Assembly: GCF_022200785.1 (NCBI RefSeq)
Contig: NZ_CP087585.1
Span: 1,054,001-1,118,000, forward strand
Origin: Pedobacter mucosus
GTDB taxonomy: Bacteria; Bacteroidota; Bacteroidia; Sphingobacteriales; Sphingobacteriaceae
Direction of reading: 5' to 3'
Length of the DNA stretch: 64,000 bases
The position numbers were made by a program, and so were the translations under genes. A model generated the notes under the pieces. The model did not search any database. It was given only the letters and a program-made list of their open reading frames with translations, and was not told the origin of the DNA. Numbering within the stretch: the first letter of the stretch is position 1; the number at the start of each line of letters is the position of its first letter. Below are positions 53,785 through 62,848 of this stretch, in pieces.

Positions 53785-56253
53785 ATGACCGAAGCAATAA
53801 ATGTACTGCCGATATATAAAATAGAGCACAGCTGCATTCTTTCCCATCAGGGTGACATCACCATTGGATACCGGGCGACATTGCCCGAGATATTTTCCCT
53901 TTCGGACCGCGACTATGAAAGCTATCACCAGGCCTGGGTGAAATCTATAAAGGTTTTGCCGCAGGGCAGCGTCTTTCATAAACAGGACTGGTTCCTTCAG
54001 GAAAATTTCAGTACCGATTTTGCAAAAGAGGGCATTGGTTTTCTATCCCGTTCCAGTGAGCGGTTTTTTAACCACCGTCCATCAGTTGAGCACAGTTGTT
54101 ATATCTTTCTGACCCGTAAACCTGCCGGACGCAAGGCCTCAAGCTCGGCCTACAGCAATATCCTTCGAAAATCTATTGTTCCGCCCCAGACCATCAGTCC
54201 TGTTTTGCTTTCGGAGTTTCTGGAAAGCGCCGGACAGTTCGAAAGGATTCTTTCTGATTCCGGTTTTGTCCGCCTGGAGCGCATGAACGATGATGCGCTG
54301 TCTGGGACAGCCAATAAGGCGGGCATCATCGAGCGGTACTGTTTTTTGCTTGGCGAAAAGGAAGCACCGATCATCAGAGATGTGCATATTCGTGACGAGA
54401 TCAGGGTAGGTGATAAGCGGTGCGAGCTTTATACCCTCTCAGATGTGGAGGATCTTCCCGCATACTGCGGAAGCCGGATCAATTATGAGGCATATTCAAC
54501 AGACCGTTCCAAGTTCAGCATCGGTTTTGCGGGTCCATTGGGTTCGCTTCTGGACTGCAACCACATTTTAAACCAGTATGTGTTTATCGGGGATACGCAG
54601 AAAACCATCAAAAGACTGGAAGCCAAAAAGCTCCGTCTTCAGTCACTTTCTGCTTATTCGAGGGAAAATGCGGTCTCGAGGGACGGGGTGAACGATTTTT
54701 TAAACGAAGCAGTTGCCCTTTCAAGGCTTCCGGTCAAGGCGCATTTCAACGTGCTGGCCTGGTCGGACGAGGCGGCTTTGGGTAAGGATATCCGCAACAA
54801 GGTCAGTTCTGCGATGGCCTCCATGGATGCGACAGCAAAAAGAGAGACCGACGGGCAGGCGCAGATCTGGTTTGCCGGGCTCCCAGGAAACCAGGCAGAT
54901 TTTCCCATGAACGATACCTTTGATACCTTTCTGGAACAGGCTACCTGCTTTTTCAATATGGAAAGCCATTACCGCGATTCGCGCTCGGGTTTTGGCATGC
55001 GCTTGGGCGACCGCATTTCCGGGAGGCCCGTTCATGTGGACATTTCCGATGAGCCGATGAGCTTTGGCTATACCACAAACCGGAACAAGTTCATCCTTGG
55101 TCCGTCCGGGTCCGGCAAGTCTTTTTTTACCAACCATATGGTCAGAAGCTATTACGAGCAGGGCACCCATGTACTGCTTGTCGATGTCGGACACAGTTAC
55201 AAAGGCCTCTGCGATCTGGTCGGCGGTTATTATTTTACCTACAGCGAAAACGATCCGATTACCTTTAATCCGTTTTTCCTGGGTGAGGGAGAAGTGCTGG
55301 ATACCGAAAAAAAGGAAAGCATCAAAACGCTTTTGCTCGCGCTTTCCAAAAGGGAGGGGGAGACTTTTACAAGGGCCGAGTATGTGGGCATTTCCAACGG
55401 ACTTACCCTCTACTTTCAGCATCTCGATACCCATCCCGATATCTTTCCGTGCTTTAATTCCTTTTATGAATTTCTTTCTGCTGAATACTTTTTGATGCTG
55501 GAGGAGACAAAGGTAAGGGAAGCCTATTTTGACATCAACAGTTTTCTTTATGTGCTAAAACCCTTTTACCGGGGAGGCGAATTTGATTATCTGCTGAATG
55601 CCACCCAGCAGCTTGATCTGTTGAACAAGCCCTTTATTGTTTTTGAGCTCGATGAGATCAAGGACCATCCGATCCTTTTTCCTGCGGTAACACTAATCAT
55701 CATGGAAGTATTTATTTCCAAAATGAGAAAGCTTAAAGGGGTTCGCAAGATGATCCTGATCGAGGAATGCTGGAAGGCCATTGCCAAAGAAGGCATGGCC
55801 GAATACATCCGCTACCTGTTCAAGACCGTGCGCAAGTTTTTTGGCGAGGCAGTCGTGGTGACGCAAGAGGTTGAGGACATTATTTCCTCACCTATTGTAA
55901 AGCAAGCGATCATCAACAACTCGGACTGCAAGATCCTGTTAGACCAGAGCAAATACCAGAACAAGTTCGATGCGATACAGGAACTGCTTGGCCTGACTGA
56001 AAAGGAAAAGGCCCAGATTCTTTCGATGAACCGGGCAAACGATCCAAAGAGGAAATACAGGGAGGTCTTTATCTCCCTCGGAGGCCAATATAGCCAGGTC
56101 TACAGAACAGAGGTTTCGCTCGAGGAATATCTGGCCTATACGACAGAAGAATCCGAAAAAATCCAGGTCCAGCGCCACGCATTGCAATATGGGAGTATCC
56201 AAAAAGGCATCGAAATGCTCGCGAGTGAAATCAGAAACAAAAAACAATTATAA
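53785..56253 (+). CDS. traG: TraG, VirB4-like conjugation ATPase
   Basis: The 822-residue ATPase has P-loop GPSGSGKS (about 439-446), Walker B MILIEE (about 656-661) and a VVTQEVEDI motif. The N-terminal region is typical of TraG proteins in Bacteroidetes elements. It would energise assembly of the mating channel at the inner membrane. Length and motifs are normal, and it is coupled closely to TraF. Confidence 0.95.
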   Translation: MTEAINVLPIYKIEHSCILSHQGDITIGYRATLPEIFSLSDRDYESYHQAWVKSIKVLPQGSVFHKQDWFLQENFSTDFAKEGIGFLSRSSERFFNHRPSVEHSCYIFLTRKPAGRKASSSAYSNILRKSIVPPQTISPVLLSEFLESAGQFERILSDSGFVRLERMNDDALSGTANKAGIIERYCFLLGEKEAPIIRDVHIRDEIRVGDKRCELYTLSDVEDLPAYCGSRINYEAYSTDRSKFSIGFAGPLGSLLDCNHILNQYVFIGDTQKTIKRLEAKKLRLQSLSAYSRENAVSRDGVNDFLNEAVALSRLPVKAHFNVLAWSDEAALGKDIRNKVSSAMASMDATAKRETDGQAQIWFAGLPGNQADFPMNDTFDTFLEQATCFFNMESHYRDSRSGFGMRLGDRISGRPVHVDISDEPMSFGYTTNRNKFILGPSGSGKSFFTNHMVRSYYEQGTHVLLVDVGHSYKGLCDLVGGYYFTYSENDPITFNPFFLGEGEVLDTEKKESIKTLLLALSKREGETFTRAEYVGISNGLTLYFQHLDTHPDIFPCFNSFYEFLSAEYFLMLEETKVREAYFDINSFLYVLKPFYRGGEFDYLLNATQQLDLLNKPFIVFELDEIKDHPILFPAVTLIIMEVFISKMRKLKGVRKMILIEECWKAIAKEGMAEYIRYLFKTVRKFFGEAVVVTQEVEDIISSPIVKQAIINNSDCKILLDQSKYQNKFDAIQELLGLTEKEKAQILSMNRANDPKRKYREVFISLGGQYSQVYRTEVSLEEYLAYTTEESEKIQVQRHALQYGSIQKGIEMLASEIRNKKQL

Positions 56254-56255
56254 CT

Positions 56256-56624
56256 ATGAAAACACTAAAAACAATGTTTGTCGCCGTAATGGTAGCAAGT
56301 TTAGCGGCCTGTCATGCAGACCCTGCCCGGGAATTTCTTTCCGGCACCTTTACCAGTTCCTCAACAGGGGAACTCAGCAAAGCGGATGATACCCTGATCA
56401 TCGAATCCTTGGCATCCAATAATTTCTTGTTGCACAGGAGAACAGGCTATAACCTGATCCGGAGAGGCATCTCAGGCGAAAGGCATTATGAGCGAGAAGA
56501 ATGGCAGGCGATCTATGATGAGAGCACCAAAACCTTAAGCGAAATAAAAAAGGGAAAGCTCATCACCACCTATCCCGATTCGGGATACATACTGATAGGC
56601 AAAAGAAAGTACATCAAAAAATAG
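56256..56624 (+). CDS. Small lipoprotein of the tra operon, TraH-like position
   Basis: The 122-residue protein has a lipoprotein signal (VASLAACHAD) and a short beta-rich domain (LSGTFTSSSTGELSKADDTLIIESLASNNFLLHRRTGY). It sits between TraG and TraI-like genes, where TraH lies in CTnDOT. The sequence itself does not let me confirm that name. Confidence 0.6.
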   Translation: MKTLKTMFVAVMVASLAACHADPAREFLSGTFTSSSTGELSKADDTLIIESLASNNFLLHRRTGYNLIRRGISGERHYEREEWQAIYDESTKTLSEIKKGKLITTYPDSGYILIGKRKYIKK

Positions 56625-56744
56625 AAAAATAGAAATATGAAAGCGCTTCAAACTGGTGCATGGCCACGCACCGCGAAAACCAGAAACAGCCTTGAAAACC
56701 CTGCAAAAATACTGGGCTTTATCGGGCAAAAAATCAGACGAATT

Positions 56745-57425
56745 ATGAGAAACTATATGGTAATCCTGCCGGTCAGCGCAATGACCATCTGTGTGAGCAT
56801 CCCAAAAGGGGCAACCGCGCAGATTGCTGTTCTTGAAGTGATCAAGGCCGGCGTAAAAAAAGTAATAAAAGCAGTTGACCTAAAAGTACAGCGTCTCCAG
56901 AATGAGACCATCTGGCTGCAGAATGCGCAAAAGGTGCTGGAAAACCAGCTTTCCAAGCTCAAGCTGACCGAGATCGCTGACTGGACAGAAAGGCAGAAGG
57001 ATCTTTACTCCGAATACTATGCATCGCTATGGAAAGTGAAATCCGCAATTGCCTACTATAAACGCATCAAAGACCTTACCGCCAAACAGCTGGCCATTGT
57101 TGATGAATATAAGTGGGCATGGGGAATGTTTCAAAAGGATAGGCATTTTAATTCGGGAGAGCTCCAGACGATGGAGAAGACCTATCTGGGCATACTCGAG
57201 GAAAGCGTGAAAAACCTAGATCAGGTCCTGCTGGTCGTAAATTCCTTTAAGACACAGATGAGCGATGCGAAGAGGCTCGAGATTATTGTGGCCGCTTCGG
57301 GTAAGATGGAAGAGAACTACCGCGACCTTAAACAGTTTAATTCTGGCAACATTGCAGTGAGTATTCAACGCTCAGCCTCACTTGAAGAGGCGGCCAAACT
57401 AAAGGAGCTTTATGGGATCAATTAA
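56745..57425 (+). CDS. traI: TraI-like exported coiled-coil protein (DUF4141-type)
   Basis: I prefer ATG 56745 (226 residues), which begins directly at a signal peptide (MRNYMVILPVSAMTICVSI...ATAQ); ATG 56637 would add 36 polar residues. The mature protein is helical, with VQRLQNETIWLQNAQKVLENQLSKLKL and SEYYASLWKVKSAIAYYKRIKDL. It matches TraI of this tra type, a VirB5-like exported component. The last 14 bases overlap the next gene. Confidence 0.8.
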   Translation: MRNYMVILPVSAMTICVSIPKGATAQIAVLEVIKAGVKKVIKAVDLKVQRLQNETIWLQNAQKVLENQLSKLKLTEIADWTERQKDLYSEYYASLWKVKSAIAYYKRIKDLTAKQLAIVDEYKWAWGMFQKDRHFNSGELQTMEKTYLGILEESVKNLDQVLLVVNSFKTQMSDAKRLEIIVAASGKMEENYRDLKQFNSGNIAVSIQRSASLEEAAKLKELYGIN

Positions 57426-58053
57426 AATAATTAAGTCCGGGATTCTGGGCATCTTGATGCTTTTTTCCCTTGGCGTATCTGCGCAGACCTGGTCCGAATG
57501 GTTTTCCCAAAAGAAGACCCAGCAGAAATATCTTTTGGAACAGCTCGCCGCACTAAAGCTTTATTCAGGATATCTGAAAAAAGGATACGAGATTTCAAAG
57601 TTTGGACTGTCCTTTATCAAAGATGCATCAAAGGGGGAATTCAATCTTCACGAAGCATTTTTCTCTTCGCTCAAAACGGTTAGTCCCGAAATTATTGGTA
57701 GCGGCGCGGTCGCTCAGATTTTTGAAAAACAGCTCTCGGTCCGGCGTGTAATTAAGGGAATCGATGTACGGATTGAAAGTTTTCCTGCTCATAGTGACTA
57801 TTTGGTAAAGGTGAAAAATAATCTTCAGCAAAGCTGTCTTGATGATCTCGAAGAACTCGTGCTTGTTCTGGCATCCGGAAAACTGGAGATGGGCGATGAA
57901 GAGCGGATTTTTAGGATCGATAAAATAAATGCAGCGATGGAGGAGAAAGAAGCTTTTGCACAAAGCTTTCTTAGAAGCCTGATGAGTATGGAGCGCTCTA
58001 AAAACAAAGAACTTGAAGTTTTAAACAGAATGGAGGAATGGTATGAAAAGTAG
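57412..58053 (+). CDS. Exported helical tra protein, first of two paralogues
   Basis: The 213-residue protein has a signal peptide (GVSAQ) and helices with GYLKKGYEISKFG, KGEFNLHEAFFSSLKTVSPEI and GDEERIFRIDKI. The next gene repeats the same pattern, so the pair arose by duplication. Such proteins are often annotated as TerB-like, but I see no metal site. It overlaps its neighbours by 14 and 11 bases. It is probably a periplasmic part of the transfer apparatus. Confidence 0.7.
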   Translation: MGSIKIIKSGILGILMLFSLGVSAQTWSEWFSQKKTQQKYLLEQLAALKLYSGYLKKGYEISKFGLSFIKDASKGEFNLHEAFFSSLKTVSPEIIGSGAVAQIFEKQLSVRRVIKGIDVRIESFPAHSDYLVKVKNNLQQSCLDDLEELVLVLASGKLEMGDEERIFRIDKINAAMEEKEAFAQSFLRSLMSMERSKNKELEVLNRMEEWYEK

Positions 58054-58675
58054 ATGCTTGATGTTAGTGATATTTCCGGTTGTGTGTTTTTACCAATTGG
58101 TAAAAGCCCAGTCTGCCGAAGCGCAGCAGCTGCTTTTGAATGTCGAAAAACTAAGCCAGCTCAAGAACATTCTTTCAGATATGAAAAAAGGATATATGGT
58201 GGTCTCCAACGGCTATAACGCAGTACAGAACATTGCCGAGGGCAATTTTTCCATCCATGAGGTTTTTCTAGACGGCCTGATGGCCGTCAGTCCCGAGGTC
58301 AGAAAATATAGGCGCGTAACCGATATCGTTTCTGCCCAGAAGGACCTGGTCAGGGAATACAAAAACGCCCTGAATAAGTTTAGCGCTTCTGATCTCTTCA
58401 ATGCAGGAGAAATGAAATACCTGTCCAGTGTTTATGGAAGCCTGGCCAAAGCTTCGCTTGACAATCTCGATGAGCTTACCATGGTTATCACCGCTTCCAA
58501 GCTCCGCATGAACGATGAGGAAAGGCTTCACAGCATTGACCGCATTTTCGAGGATGCCCAAGGTAAACTCAGTTTCCTGCGAAGCTTTAACCAGCAGGCC
58601 GGCCTTTTGCTCCTTCAGCGAAAACGGGCAAAGGCAGACCTGGAAACAACAAAATCCCTTTTTAAGGTCAACTAA
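58043..58675 (+). CDS. Exported helical tra protein, second of two paralogues
   Basis: The 210-residue protein shares KKGYMVVSNGY, EGNFSIHEVFLDGLMAVSPEV and NDEERLHSIDRI with the gene before it. It has a signal peptide ending VKAQ. Start and upstream stop overlap by 11 bases. TraJ follows after 11 bases. Function beyond a link to the transfer channel is unknown. Confidence 0.7.
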   Translation: MKSRCLMLVIFPVVCFYQLVKAQSAEAQQLLLNVEKLSQLKNILSDMKKGYMVVSNGYNAVQNIAEGNFSIHEVFLDGLMAVSPEVRKYRRVTDIVSAQKDLVREYKNALNKFSASDLFNAGEMKYLSSVYGSLAKASLDNLDELTMVITASKLRMNDEERLHSIDRIFEDAQGKLSFLRSFNQQAGLLLLQRKRAKADLETTKSLFKVN

Positions 58676-58686
58676 AAACTACCATC

Positions 58687-59898
58687 ATGAACAATATTTT
58701 AAACCTTTTTTTCAGGGGTTCAGGCGTAGCCCTTGCTTTTGTTTTGCTTCCCCGAATCGCATCCGCGCAGGGAATCTCCAGCCAGCTGAACGGTATGCAG
58801 CCGGTACTCGACAGGGTATATAACGATATGCTTCCGCTATGCTCCAGGTTGATAGACGTTGCCAGGGGGATCGCAGGTTTTGGAGCCCTCTGGTTTATTG
58901 CCAACAAGGTATGGAGGCAGATCGCATCGGCCGAGCCCATTGATTTTTATCCCCTGCTCAGGCCTTTTGCCCTTGGCCTGTGCATTATGATGTTTCCCGC
59001 CGTAATCGGCATCATCAATGGGATCCTCAGCCCGACCGTTGCTGCGACTGGAGCCATGGTAACCGACAGTAACAAAGCTATAGAGCGGTTATTAAAGGCG
59101 AAGGAGGAGGCAATCAAAAAATCCAAAAATTGGCAAATGTATATTGGTGAATCCGGTCAGGGGGATAGTGACAAATGGTATAAATATACCCATCCAAAAG
59201 ATCCCGGTCGCGATGACGAAACTTTTCTAGACGGGCTTGGAAACGACATGCAGTTCTGGATGGAAAAACAGAGCTACAACTTCCGCAATTCCATCAAATC
59301 CTGGTTAAAAGAAGTGCTCGAGGTATTGTATGCCTCAGCTTCCCTCTGCATCAATACCATCAGGATATTTTTTCTGATTGTACTGGCCATTCTCGGACCG
59401 CTTGTTTTCGGTTTTGCGGTATTCTACGGATTCCAGCAGACCCTTACCGTCTGGCTGGCGAGATATGTGAACATTTTTTTGTGGCTGCCCATCGCCAACA
59501 TATTCGGTAGTATCCTTGGAAAAATCCAGGAGAATATGATAAAAGTAGATCTCTCGCAGATCGAGGCGCAGGGCGATACCTTCTTTTCTTCCACGGATAC
59601 CGCCTACCTGATCTTTCTGATCATCGGAATCGTCGGCTATTTCTCGGTGCCCAATGTCGCAAATTATGTCGTGCACGCAGGCGGCGGGAATGCAATACTG
59701 ACCAAGGTGAACTCGCTCTTTGCAGCCACGCCCGGCAGGGCAGCCGGAATGGCCATGGGCGGGGGCGGTATGGTCGCCGATGTCCTGGGTGACGGCGCCA
59801 GAAAACAGGCGCAAGGTTTTGCAACCGCCTCACAGGGGGATTATTTCCCCGACCAGTCGGCGCATCAGAAATCGCGAATAACAGGAAAATCATCTTAA
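58687..59898 (+). CDS. traJ: TraJ, VirB6-like conjugation membrane protein
   Basis: The 403-residue protein has a signal peptide (IASAQG) and about six to seven membrane helices. It shows IDVARGIAGFGALWFIANKVWRQIASAEPIDFYPLLRPFALGLCIMMFP, diagnostic of TraJ. A hydrophilic loop of about 80 residues separates the helices, as in VirB6-type channel proteins. It is placed canonically before TraK. Confidence 0.94.
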   Translation: MNNILNLFFRGSGVALAFVLLPRIASAQGISSQLNGMQPVLDRVYNDMLPLCSRLIDVARGIAGFGALWFIANKVWRQIASAEPIDFYPLLRPFALGLCIMMFPAVIGIINGILSPTVAATGAMVTDSNKAIERLLKAKEEAIKKSKNWQMYIGESGQGDSDKWYKYTHPKDPGRDDETFLDGLGNDMQFWMEKQSYNFRNSIKSWLKEVLEVLYASASLCINTIRIFFLIVLAILGPLVFGFAVFYGFQQTLTVWLARYVNIFLWLPIANIFGSILGKIQENMIKVDLSQIEAQGDTFFSSTDTAYLIFLIIGIVGYFSVPNVANYVVHAGGGNAILTKVNSLFAATPGRAAGMAMGGGGMVADVLGDGARKQAQGFATASQGDYFPDQSAHQKSRITGKSS

Positions 59899-59908
59899 AA
59901 CAGATCTT

Positions 59909-60523
59909 ATGTTCACACAGTTCAAAAATATCGACACCGCCTTTCGGCACATTAAACGCTTCAGTATCTTTCTGATTCTGGCGTGCATTCTGATCTCCGG
60001 CTTTGCGATCTACAAGGGATTCGATCTTGCCTCTCGGGCGCAAGACCGGGTTTATATCCTGGCAAACGGAAAAGCGCTGGAAGCGGCCGGCGCAGAGCGC
60101 AGGGACAACATTTCAGTCGAGATCAGGGATCACGTAAAAATGTTCCACCACTATTTCTTTTCCATGGACCCGGATGAAAAGGTGATACGAGCAAATATCT
60201 CCGTGGCGCTGAACCTTGCGGACGAGAGCGCAAAAAAGGCTTATGATAACCTGCGGGAAAAGGGCTATTTCAATAATCTGATATCCGCCAATATCTCTCA
60301 GGAAATTACCATCGACAGTACCGAGCTGGGTCTCGACCAGTACCCTTACCGGTTTAAGTGCTATGCCACCCAGCGGCTGATCCGATCGAGCTCGACGTTG
60401 GTTAGAAAACTTATCACCGCTGGTGAGATCCGCAACGTGAGCCGTTCTGATGATAACCCGCACGGGTTTTTGATCCAGGACTGGGAGACTCTGGACAACC
60501 ACGATGAACACCAAAAGCCATAG
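59909..60523 (+). CDS. traK: TraK, VirB8-like conjugation protein
   Basis: The 204-residue protein has one N-terminal membrane helix (FSIFLILACILISGFAIYKG) and a periplasmic domain with RDNISVEIRDHVKMFHHYFFSMDPDEKVI, the TraK signature. VirB8-like proteins nucleate the channel. TraL follows after two bases. Confidence 0.94.
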   Translation: MFTQFKNIDTAFRHIKRFSIFLILACILISGFAIYKGFDLASRAQDRVYILANGKALEAAGAERRDNISVEIRDHVKMFHHYFFSMDPDEKVIRANISVALNLADESAKKAYDNLREKGYFNNLISANISQEITIDSTELGLDQYPYRFKCYATQRLIRSSSTLVRKLITAGEIRNVSRSDDNPHGFLIQDWETLDNHDEHQKP

Positions 60524-60525
60524 TC

Positions 60526-60726
60526 ATGAAAGAAGAAGAAAAAATTAATACCGCTTTTGGGCCTGGGTTACAGAGACCCATCGGGCTGTTTCATCGCAAA
60601 ACAGCAGACTGGCTCAACCGGCACTGCAAAAAACTTTCGCCGCATATGCTGATGGCCATATTCATCCTTTTCTGCATTATGACCGGGCTGTACTGCATGT
60701 ATCTAATATTTGGAATACTTAACTAA
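60526..60726 (+). CDS. traL: TraL-like small membrane protein
   Basis: The 66-residue protein has one C-terminal membrane helix (MLMAIFILFCIMTGLYCMYLIF). It lies between TraK and TraM, where TraL is found in related elements. Identity rests mainly on position and size. Confidence 0.75.
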   Translation: MKEEEKINTAFGPGLQRPIGLFHRKTADWLNRHCKKLSPHMLMAIFILFCIMTGLYCMYLIFGILN

Positions 60727-60737
60727 AAAAACAAAAC

Positions 60738-61781
60738 ATGGAAAATCAAAAAAAGAAAGACCCGAGAAAAATCCTTCTGATCCTGCCGTTGCTGCTCATA
60801 CCATTTCTAGCGCTTGCATTTCTAGCGCTCGGTGGAGGACAGGGAAATCCGTCCGGGCTGGCAGCCAAAAAGGAAATCAGTACTTCGCTTCCCGATGCAA
60901 TTTTTAAAAAAGAGTTGCCACGGGATAAAATGGATATTTACCAGCTTGGCGCAAAAGATTCAACTTCTGCCGGCAGCCTGGATCAGATTTCTGATCGACT
61001 GGGATTTCGTTCCGCTGAGAAAGATCCCGCAGACCAGATCAACGAAAAACTCGAACTGCTGGGTAAACAAATCTCTTCTACAGATAATTCCGATCCGGTT
61101 AAATCAGTCAAACGGGAAATCCGGGTTCCGGGAATGAAATCAGATGTGGACAGGCTCGAGTCGCTCATGTCGAACATGGAGTCATCAAAGGGAGAAGATG
61201 CGGAAATGAAACAGCTCAGCGGAATGCTCGAAAAGGTTCTGGATATCCAGCATCCAGAGCGCGTGCGGGATGCCTATATCAAACAGGTGAATGATTCTCC
61301 CGATAGCCTTTTTGCTGCGATACCCGCGGTAATCACAAAGAAGCAGACCGTAAGCCAGGGATCGGCCCTTGAGCTTCGTCTGACTGATAGCCTGGTAATC
61401 AGCGGGATCCATCTACCAAAGGGCCAGCTGCTTTTCGGGATCTGCAACCTGACCAACCAGCGCTTATTATTGGATATAAAAACCATAAGGACCGGAAACC
61501 GCATTGTTCCAGTCGATCTTTCCGTTTATGGCCTTGATGGAATTAGGGGTATTTCGGCCCCCGATGCAGTGGTCGGGCAGGCAATTTCCGGTGGCGCAGA
61601 TGATGCGGTAAGAAGCCTTCAGTTTATGACGATGGACCAGTCGATGGGTGCTCAGGTTGCTGGCGCCGGGATCGATGCCGCCAAGAGCTTGTTTTCCAAA
61701 AAAGTGAAGCGTGTCAAAATCAAATTAAAGGCAGGCTATTTCGTTCTGCTGCGCAACAATCAGGCTGTTAAAAAATATTAA
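60738..61781 (+). CDS. traM: TraM, VirB10-like conjugation protein
   Basis: The 347-residue protein has a membrane helix near residues 10-30 (ILLILPLLLIPFLALAFLAL) and a long disordered periplasmic part. The C-terminal domain has IPAVITKKQTVSQGSALELRLTDSLVISGIHLPKGQLLFGI, typical of TraM. It spans the envelope and links inner and outer parts of the channel. TraN should follow but does not. Confidence 0.94.
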   Translation: MENQKKKDPRKILLILPLLLIPFLALAFLALGGGQGNPSGLAAKKEISTSLPDAIFKKELPRDKMDIYQLGAKDSTSAGSLDQISDRLGFRSAEKDPADQINEKLELLGKQISSTDNSDPVKSVKREIRVPGMKSDVDRLESLMSNMESSKGEDAEMKQLSGMLEKVLDIQHPERVRDAYIKQVNDSPDSLFAAIPAVITKKQTVSQGSALELRLTDSLVISGIHLPKGQLLFGICNLTNQRLLLDIKTIRTGNRIVPVDLSVYGLDGIRGISAPDAVVGQAISGGADDAVRSLQFMTMDQSMGAQVAGAGIDAAKSLFSKKVKRVKIKLKAGYFVLLRNNQAVKKY

Positions 61782-61790
61782 TCAAAGCGT

Positions 61791-62758
61791 ATGAGCTGGA
61801 TGGAACCATATCCCAAACTGCCCTGGAGCAGGGAACTCATGCTGAGCGGGTTGCCTCGGGCAATACCCATGCTGGAACTCTGCGGGCTCAACGAACCGGA
61901 TATCCGAAATCGGATCAAAGCCATTATAGATTATCCGGAAGGCCAGGGTCTCAAAGTCAAGAGATTCCATAACGGAAAAACAGTCGACTTTTATCCCATG
62001 ACCGATTTTCAGTATGGTCCGGTTCGAATTGAAGACTACGCGGTAGAAATCCCGAACGGGGATGTCCTCGAGCGGATCTATTTTCTGGTGAGCGTACATA
62101 GCTCGCAGGTACTCAAACTGATCAACCGCCTGGAAAAGCTAAGGGATCTGAGCCGGCAGGCCTCCTCTTTTAGCCCTTTTTAAAAGCACCTCAAGGCTGT
62201 TCGGGCTGAGCTTTATAAGATCGGACTGTACGGAACGGATGTGGAAAAGCAGATCAGGGAATTTTTGTATGACCCGCAGAATGCGGAGACGATTTTCATC
62301 TCGCGGGTATTTTAGGGAAAACAGGAGGCGTTCGAAATCTTTATTCAAGCCGGTGCCGAAAAGAAATTTCATCTTTCCGGGGATGCCCTGATCCTAAAGC
62401 CGGATTACAGAAAACTCGTGCACAATAAGATCAACGGGGTAGATAGCCGTAAGGTCGAAGAACGCATGAAAAAGTTCTATTGGTCTCTGCATTCTGGGCA
62501 TTTTTTTTCGCAGGACTAAAGGAGACCTGATCCGGTCAGGGAGCAGATGGACAAAATCATGAAGGAACTGTATAGGTTCACCAACGTTGATCCAATAATG
62601 GGCAAAAAAGCTGGGCCTGGGCAAATGAAATTGTCGTTCAGCTCATCTATAGGTATTTCAAAGGGAAGCCCCTGGAAAAATCCATTCTTAGCGATATTCC
62701 TTTTCGCAGGGGAACTTTTTACCGTTCGGTTTATTTTCCGGCCAGCATCCATTCGGGC
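61791..62758 (+). pseudogene. Decayed unrecognised gene in the TraN position
   Basis: Translation from ATG 61791 gives 130 residues (MSWMEPYPKLPWSRELMLSG onward) to TAA at 62181. The same frame then continues with protein-like sequence through TAG at 62313 and TAA at 62517. It shifts one base near the A6 run at 62604-62609 and goes on as SWAWANEIVVQLIYRYFKGK to about 62,758. So one ancestral gene of about 320 codons has three stops and a frameshift. It has no signal peptide and does not look like TraN. I do not recognise its family. Confidence 0.65.
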
Positions 62759-62848
62759 GTGCTGGGGAACCGGGGGGGACGATCTTTACTAGAAATAGAG
62801 AAACTAAGCGCAATGGCGCATAATATTAACCATAAAAACCAATATCTT

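Noticed and set aside
54721..55434. 237-codon open frame on the minus strand
   Set aside because: It lies wholly within traG, which has complete ATPase motifs, and shows no recognisable protein features.
61791..62183. Intact 130-residue gene after traM
   Set aside because: The same frame continues with protein-like sequence past the stop codon for hundreds of bases, so it is better explained as the first part of a decayed gene.
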